Source: Streptacidiphilus anmyonensis
GTDB lineage: Bacteria > Actinomycetota > Actinomycetes > Streptomycetales > Streptomycetaceae
Direction of reading: 5' to 3'
DNA length: 45,518 nt
Assembly: GCF_000787855.1 (NCBI RefSeq)
Contig: NZ_BBPQ01000014.1
Location: 1 to 45,518, forward strand
Of the stretch, positions 41,277 through 45,518 are shown in pieces. The notes beneath the pieces are model-generated. The model was not told the DNA's origin, did not search any database, and was given only the letters and a program-made list of their open reading frames with translations. A program made the position numbers and the translations under genes. Position 1 is the first letter of the stretch. Every line of letters starts with the position of its first letter.

Positions 41277-42386
41277 CTAGCGCGTGACGGCCGCCATGCC
41301 GGCGGAGCTGGCAGGAAGCCCGGTGACGGTGACGGTCGGCTCTCCCGGCGTCCCGTCCGCGGTCAGCGGCACACCGTCGATGCGGCCGTCCTTGTTGTCC
41401 AGGATCCACAGCGCACCGCCCGAGACGGTGGCGTCGCCCACGTGGCCGCCCGGGGTGGCGGCGGTCGCGTCGAGCAGCCGCAGCGAGCCGTCGGCGCCGA
41501 CGGCGAAGGTCGAGACCGTGCCCGATCCGGCGTTCTCGACGTAGGCGGTGCGGCCGTCGGCGCCGACGGCGACCCAGCACGCGGCCGTCTGCCCGTCGGG
41601 GACGGCGGCCGCCGTGTTCCGCAGCGTTCCGTGCGAGCGGTACCGGTACGCGCTGGCCGAGCTGGCGCCCGCACCGGCGCCGACGTTCGAGACCACGGCC
41701 GTGCCGCCCCGCCCGAACGCGAACCCGAACGGGGTCTGGCCGACCGAGGGAACCGACGACGCGGGACCGGGCGCCCCGGCCGAGTCGAGCGGCAGCACGT
41801 CGATGGTGCTGGAGCCCTTCTCCGTGACCAGCAGCGCGTCCCCGTCCGGCACGACCGCGACCTGCGCCGCCCCGGCCGCCCCGGCGGACAGGGACTGCCG
41901 GCCGAACTCGACCAGCCGTCCGCCGAGACGCCGGTAGGCGGTCACCGTGCTCTGGCCCAGGACGTAGACCCGGTCGCCGCGGGACGCGACGCTGACCGGC
42001 CCGGCGCCGGTGGGCGTGGTTCCCTCCAGGTGGAGCGAGCCGTGACGGTCTATCGAGAACCGCGAGACGGTGTCGGAACCGGCGTTGACGGCGTACAGGG
42101 TCCGACCGTGGTCGGCGACCGTGACCGCGCCCTGCGATCCGAGGCCGCCGCCGTTGCCGGCGCCGCCGGTCGCGAAGCGGCCGACGGACGACCCGTCGGC
42201 ACGGTAGGCGAGGATCGCGTTGCCCGTGGCGGCGTTGGTCTCGGTGTAGACCGTGGTGGTGCGCGGGGCGTGAGCGTGCGCGACCGCGCCCGCGCCCGTG
42301 GCCGCCCGGGCGGGCGCGGCGACGGTGATCGCGCCGACGGCGCAGGCGGCCACGACGGCGCAGGACAACGCGTTCTTGGCGTTCAA
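41277..42386 (-). CDS. Secreted beta-propeller (lactonase-like) protein
   Basis: A 369-residue exported protein. The TTG start at 42386 is supported by GGAGG 7 bp upstream. Signal peptide core SCAVVAACAVGAITVAAPARA. The rest is a lactonase/YncE-like propeller with repeats such as TVYTETNAATGNAILAY, GRTLYAVNAGSDTVSRFSID, ALLVTEKGSSTIDVLPL, RTAYVENAGSGTVSTFAV. Unlike the protein at 11016 the repeats are diverged. Function unknown; extracellular. Confidence 0.88.
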   Translation of the reverse strand: MNAKNALSCAVVAACAVGAITVAAPARAATGAGAVAHAHAPRTTTVYTETNAATGNAILAYRADGSSVGRFATGGAGNGGGLGSQGAVTVADHGRTLYAVNAGSDTVSRFSIDRHGSLHLEGTTPTGAGPVSVASRGDRVYVLGQSTVTAYRRLGGRLVEFGRQSLSAGAAGAAQVAVVPDGDALLVTEKGSSTIDVLPLDSAGAPGPASSVPSVGQTPFGFAFGRGGTAVVSNVGAGAGASSASAYRYRSHGTLRNTAAAVPDGQTAACWVAVGADGRTAYVENAGSGTVSTFAVGADGSLRLLDATAATPGGHVGDATVSGGALWILDNKDGRIDGVPLTADGTPGEPTVTVTGLPASSAGMAAVTR

Positions 42387-42773
42387 GGGGAAGCCTCCGA
42401 TGACTTCGTGGATCGATGACGATGTCTCAGTGCGTGGTGGAGGCAGATCCGTTACAGCGGATCCCGTCCGGAGGAGGGAGTGGGACGCCGTGGCGGCTAC
42501 GGAGGTATCCCGCTTCGCGGGGGACGGGCGCGGTCGATGCTTGGACCTGGCAGCCGGAGTGACCTGTTCGAGGTGGGCCAGGACCCCGGGGGTGGACGCT
42601 GATGCCGGCAGAGCAGCCCGCCGGGACCCGCATGAGCGACTCGTCCAGGTCGTAGGTGGCCGCGTTCGCGGATTGAACTCCCGCACCCAGGTCGCCGCCG
42701 GACCAGGGTCCGGCCCGGCGCGCGACCTCCGGGCGGGGGCCGGCGGCCGCGTCCACGCCGACGCGTGCTCCTG
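42387..42773. other. Gap without recognised gene
   Basis: Lies between the propeller gene and the hydrolase gene, both on the minus strand. It should carry the propeller promoter. Long antisense frames cross it, but none has a domain or ribosome site. Confidence 0.3.
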
Positions 42774-43742
42774 TCAGTCGAGCGTCGAGGCCCAGCCGCG
42801 CAGGGTTTCGACGTACAACTGCGGGTCGTGCGCGTGCATGGCGTGGGCCGCATCGGGGAAGGACCGGTAGTCGCACCGCTGCCCGGCCTCGGTGATGATC
42901 CGCTGCACCTGGCGGGCCTGGAGGTCGGAGACGGCTCCCAGGAGGGTTCCGGTCTCCTCGTCGACGGCGCGGTAGTGGTGGGCGAGCAGGACAGGAGCCC
43001 TGACCGCGGCGAGCATGCGGGCGTGGTCGTTGGAGGCCGTGGCGGAACCGGTCCAGAAGGCGCGGGCCCACTCGGGGTCGTACTCCTTCATGCTCTGCGG
43101 TGGTTCGTCGCCGCCGAAGTAGCCGCCCGAGCGGCCGGACATCTCCGCCAGACCTCGAAGCAGCGCGGGGGGCAGTTCGCGCGGCAGCGCCCGCAGGAAT
43201 CCCTGCCAGTCGCCGACCGACCACTGGTTCCCCAGGTACTTGCTGATGAGCTGGTGCATGGGGCCGACGACCTGGCTGGTGCCCTGGCCGTAGGCCGGTC
43301 GGATCTCCGCGGAGAACAGCGGCGCGTCCTCGAGGTAGGCGCCGCGGATCATGCCGGGCGGCGCGTACGCGGACAGCCACGCGGCGACCAGGCCGCCGGA
43401 GGAGTTGCCGGCGACGACGACCGGGTGCCTGACGCGTCCGGTGATGAACCGGACCAGGTCGTTGCCCATGTTGTCGACGGTGTAGCGCCCCGGGGTCCAG
43501 GTGGAGCGCCCCTGCCCGCGCAGGTCCACGGCGAAGACCTCGAAGTCGTCGGCCAGCAGCGCCATGGCCGCCTCGTAGGTCCACCAGGAGGTGCCCTGGG
43601 GCGGTATGAGCACCAGGGCCGGGTTGTCCGCGGAGCCGGTCGTGGCGTGGTTGACGGCCACCTCGCCGGTGTCGAACCTCGCCTCCGGGTACGCGTGCGG
43701 GACGTACGTGGTGTCGGGACTGTCGGGTCCGTAGTGCGGCAT
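42774..43742 (-). CDS. Alpha/beta hydrolase, Ser type
   Basis: A 322-residue hydrolase: VLIPPQGTSWWTYEAA at the oxyanion position, AVDLRGQGRSTWTPGRYT, nucleophile VAGNSSGGLVAAW, and a late His in FPDAAHAMHAHD. The acid is probably in YRAVDEETG. ATG 43742. It follows the epimerase-like gene by 42 bp and is probably the second gene of an operon controlled by the divergent LysR protein. Confidence 0.9.
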   Translation of the reverse strand: MPHYGPDSPDTTYVPHAYPEARFDTGEVAVNHATTGSADNPALVLIPPQGTSWWTYEAAMALLADDFEVFAVDLRGQGRSTWTPGRYTVDNMGNDLVRFITGRVRHPVVVAGNSSGGLVAAWLSAYAPPGMIRGAYLEDAPLFSAEIRPAYGQGTSQVVGPMHQLISKYLGNQWSVGDWQGFLRALPRELPPALLRGLAEMSGRSGGYFGGDEPPQSMKEYDPEWARAFWTGSATASNDHARMLAAVRAPVLLAHHYRAVDEETGTLLGAVSDLQARQVQRIITEAGQRCDYRSFPDAAHAMHAHDPQLYVETLRGWASTLD

Positions 43743-43784
43743 CGGTCTTTCCCCTCTGATGGTGGTGCCGGGTTGGGCGGATCC

Positions 43785-44654
43785 TCAGCCGAAGTAGCGG
43801 CCCTGCTCCAGGTCCTGAAGGAGCCCGGGGTGGACCGGCTGCCAGTCCAGCAGTTCGCGGGTCAGCGCGTTCGAGGCCGGCATGTCGTTGCCGAGGATGC
43901 GGGCCAGGAAGCCGAAGTGGGCGGCGGCGTCCTCGGCCGCAACGGCCTTGACCGGGACGTCCAGGTGGTCTCCGACGGCCTCGGCGATCGCCCGCAGCGG
44001 CACGCCCTCCTCGCCGACGCCGTGCAGGACCGATCCCGCGGGGGCCTGCTCCAGGGCGAGGCGGAACAGACGTGCGGCGTCGAGCCGGTGGACCGAGGGC
44101 CAGCGGTTGGCCCCGTCGCCGAGGTAGCCGGAGAAGCCCTTCTCGCGGGCGGTGCCGATCAGCATCTGGACCATGCCGCAGGTGTCCTCGTCGTGGACGG
44201 TCGGGGCGAGCCGGACGACGGACGAGCGCACGCCGCGATCCGCCAGGGCGAGTGCGGCCCGGGCGCCCGCGATCCGGGGGCTGCCCGAGGCGGGCGGGGT
44301 GTCCCGCTCGGTGCCCACCGGGCCGCCGGAGGCGATGACCAGGGGCCGGTCGGTGCCGGCGAGGGCCTCGCCGAACGTCTCGACCGCGGCCAACTCGGCG
44401 TCCGCCGCTGCCTGGTGCTGCGTAAGGTCGTGGCCGAAGGCGAGGTGGACGACCCCGTCGGACTCGGCCGCGGCGTCCCGCAGCACGTCGAGGTCCTCGA
44501 TCGTGCCGCGGACGACCTCGGCTCCGGCGGCGGTCAGGGTGGCCGCCGAGGCGTCGGAGCGGGCGAGCCCGAGGACCTGATGCTCCGCGCCGACGAGCTC
44601 CGCGACGACGGCGGAGCCGATGAAACCGGTCGCACCGGTGATGAAAACGCGCAT
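43785..44654 (-). CDS. NAD-dependent epimerase/SDR extended-like protein
   Basis: A 289-residue extended SDR: GxxGxxG in VFITGATGFIGSAVVAEL, then LGLARSDASAATLTAAGAEVVRGTIED and VVHLAFGHD. The usual YxxxK is not seen in the expected place, so it may be an atypical reductase or NmrA-like member. ATG 44654 has AAGGAG 9 bp upstream. Operon with the hydrolase at 42774. Confidence 0.9.
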   Translation of the reverse strand: MRVFITGATGFIGSAVVAELVGAEHQVLGLARSDASAATLTAAGAEVVRGTIEDLDVLRDAAAESDGVVHLAFGHDLTQHQAAADAELAAVETFGEALAGTDRPLVIASGGPVGTERDTPPASGSPRIAGARAALALADRGVRSSVVRLAPTVHDEDTCGMVQMLIGTAREKGFSGYLGDGANRWPSVHRLDAARLFRLALEQAPAGSVLHGVGEEGVPLRAIAEAVGDHLDVPVKAVAAEDAAAHFGFLARILGNDMPASNALTRELLDWQPVHPGLLQDLEQGRYFG

Positions 44655-44777
44655 GGAAAAGCACTCCTTGTACAGACGGGTGAGGACCGGTCCGAGGGGC
44701 TTGCTGCCGCGCCCCGGCCGGTGCGTCCAGCCTGCGCCCCACCGACAGCGCGGGTCCAATGAATGTTTCGCAGTAGG

Positions 44778-44796
44778 CGATACGCCGCGCGTATCG
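44778..44796. promoter_or_regulatory. LysR box between epimerase and LysR genes
   Basis: CGATACG-CCGCG-CGTATCG, perfect 7-bp arms with 5-nt spacer, satisfies T-N11-A. It lies 124 bp from the epimerase start and 73 bp from the LysR start. Confidence 0.65.
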
Positions 44797-44868
44797 AGCC
44801 TGCTCAGGGTGGTCACGACCGCGGTCGCAGGCGGGTGGGGTCGGCTGCCTGGAGGCTACGCTGAGGAT

Positions 44869-45518
44869 GTGCCTGATTCGTCGCAGTCCCCGGCCGCAGC
44901 CTTCGACCTGCGCTTGGTGTGGTGTTTCACGGCGGTGGCCGAGTACGGGCATTTCGGCCGGGCCGCCGAGGCGCTGCACACCACCCAGCCGTCCCTGAGC
45001 CGCCAGATCCGCCGCCTCGAACAGCAGCTCGGCGTCAGCCTCTTCGAGCGCACCTCGCAGGGAAACCACCTCACCGACGCCGGGGAGGTCTTCCTGCCGC
45101 TGGCCACAGAGCTGCTGCGCGACGCCGACCGCGCCGCGGCCGCTGCGCGGGCCGCCGCCCGGCCCGGCCGGATCACCATCGGCCACACGCCCGGCATCAT
45201 CGTCACCCCCGCTGTGCGCGAACTGCGTCACGCGCACCCCGACGCCGAGGTGCACATCAGGCAACTGACGCCGGACGAGCCACGTCCGGTCCTGCTGGAC
45301 CACCGCGTGGACGCCGTGGTCGCCCGCCTGCCGTTTCCCACCGACGGGCTCGACGTGACGGACCTCTACGACGAGCCCCGGGTGCTGGTGGTGCCGCTGG
45401 ACCACCGCCTGGCCGGCCGGACGTCGGTCACCCTGGCCGACATCGCCGACGAGCCCCTGCCCAAGGTGCGCGGAGCCGACCCGCTGGCCAGCGCCTTCTG
45501 GCGGATCGACCCCCGCCC
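44869..45518 (+). CDS. LysR family regulator, partial at window end
   Basis: At least 216 residues of a LysR-type regulator. HTH: FDLRLVWCFTAVAEYGHFGRAAEALHTTQPSLSRQIRRLEQQLGVSLFERTSQGNHLTDAG; the effector domain begins RITIGHTPG. The GTG 44869 start is chosen by frame; GGAGG is about 12 bp upstream. The 3' end lies outside the window. Probable regulator of the divergent epimerase-hydrolase operon. Confidence 0.9.
   Translation, partial: MPDSSQSPAAAFDLRLVWCFTAVAEYGHFGRAAEALHTTQPSLSRQIRRLEQQLGVSLFERTSQGNHLTDAGEVFLPLATELLRDADRAAAAARAAARPGRITIGHTPGIIVTPAVRELRHAHPDAEVHIRQLTPDEPRPVLLDHRVDAVVARLPFPTDGLDVTDLYDEPRVLVVPLDHRLAGRTSVTLADIADEPLPKVRGADPLASAFWRIDPR

Noticed and set aside
42427..45405. A very long minus-strand open frame of about 990 codons
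   Set aside because: It lies in another frame over clear hydrolase, epimerase and LysR genes and has Arg/Pro/Gly-rich low-complexity sequence with no domain. High GC produces such frames.

Overview
The window is high-GC actinobacterial DNA with GTG/TTG starts, GTGA/ATGA stop-start overlaps, GGAGG-type ribosome binding sites and several probable leaderless starts. Gene content (ECF sigma factor with zf-HC2 anti-sigma, cobalamin-riboswitch CbtBA, CbiZ, MmyB-type XRE regulator, Zn-independent L33 paralogue) fits Streptomyces or a close relative. It reads as a chromosomal accessory region made of many small regulator-plus-enzyme pairs. I saw no rRNA, tRNA, insertion sequence, CRISPR array or prophage gene.

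Layout: 1-2.6 kb holds a TetR/aldo-keto reductase divergon and a HEAT-like protein. 2.6-5.1 kb holds a DUF4262 protein, a metallo-beta-lactamase-fold hydrolase and a LysR regulator that share a matching operator. 5.1-10.5 kb is a two-part arsenic locus: MFS transporter, ArsO-like flavoprotein and ArsR1, then a HTH-TOBE protein, then aquaporin, ArsR2 and ArsC. It has no ArsB or Acr3; arsenite probably leaves through the aquaporin, as known for AqpS systems. 10.5-12.3 kb holds an orphan L33-like gene with an abnormal N-terminus and a secreted seven-bladed YVTN propeller. 12.6-18 kb is a cobalt/cobalamin block: a truncated and a full CbiZ copy exactly 780 bp apart, an ArsR-type metal sensor, a NiCoT permease behind a cobalamin riboswitch, and a cbtB-cbtA-fhuF-like operon behind a second cobalamin riboswitch.

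18-30 kb holds an acyl-CoA thioesterase/BAAT-like lipoprotein, a TetR/Old Yellow Enzyme divergon, nadE, a hydrolase plus sulfite-oxidase-like pair, an SDR/TetR divergon, a CGNR regulator facing an Asp-nucleophile hydrolase through two identical-geometry operators, a hydrolase lacking the nucleophilic Ser, and an SDR. 29.5-33 kb holds a quinone-oxidoreductase-like gene with its TetR (each with the same operator), then an orphan SecY paralogue divergent from a small secreted protein. 33-38 kb holds a response-regulator remnant, a GntR regulator with a 30-bp perfect palindrome, an AraC/SDR divergon, Ohr/OsmC and an XRE regulator. 38-45.5 kb holds a monooxygenase remnant, a hydrolase/MarR divergon, an ECF sigma/anti-sigma operon with a second ZAS protein facing it, a secreted propeller protein, a hydrolase plus epimerase operon, and a divergent LysR gene cut by the window end.

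The general theme is stress, metal and xenobiotic handling. Most enzyme genes sit beside a dedicated regulator, and in about ten cases the operator is visible as an inverted repeat. The most unusual items are the amber codon splitting a CC-tailed ArsO from its transporter, the orphan SecY, the CbtA-FhuF coupling, and the exact-offset CbiZ duplication.
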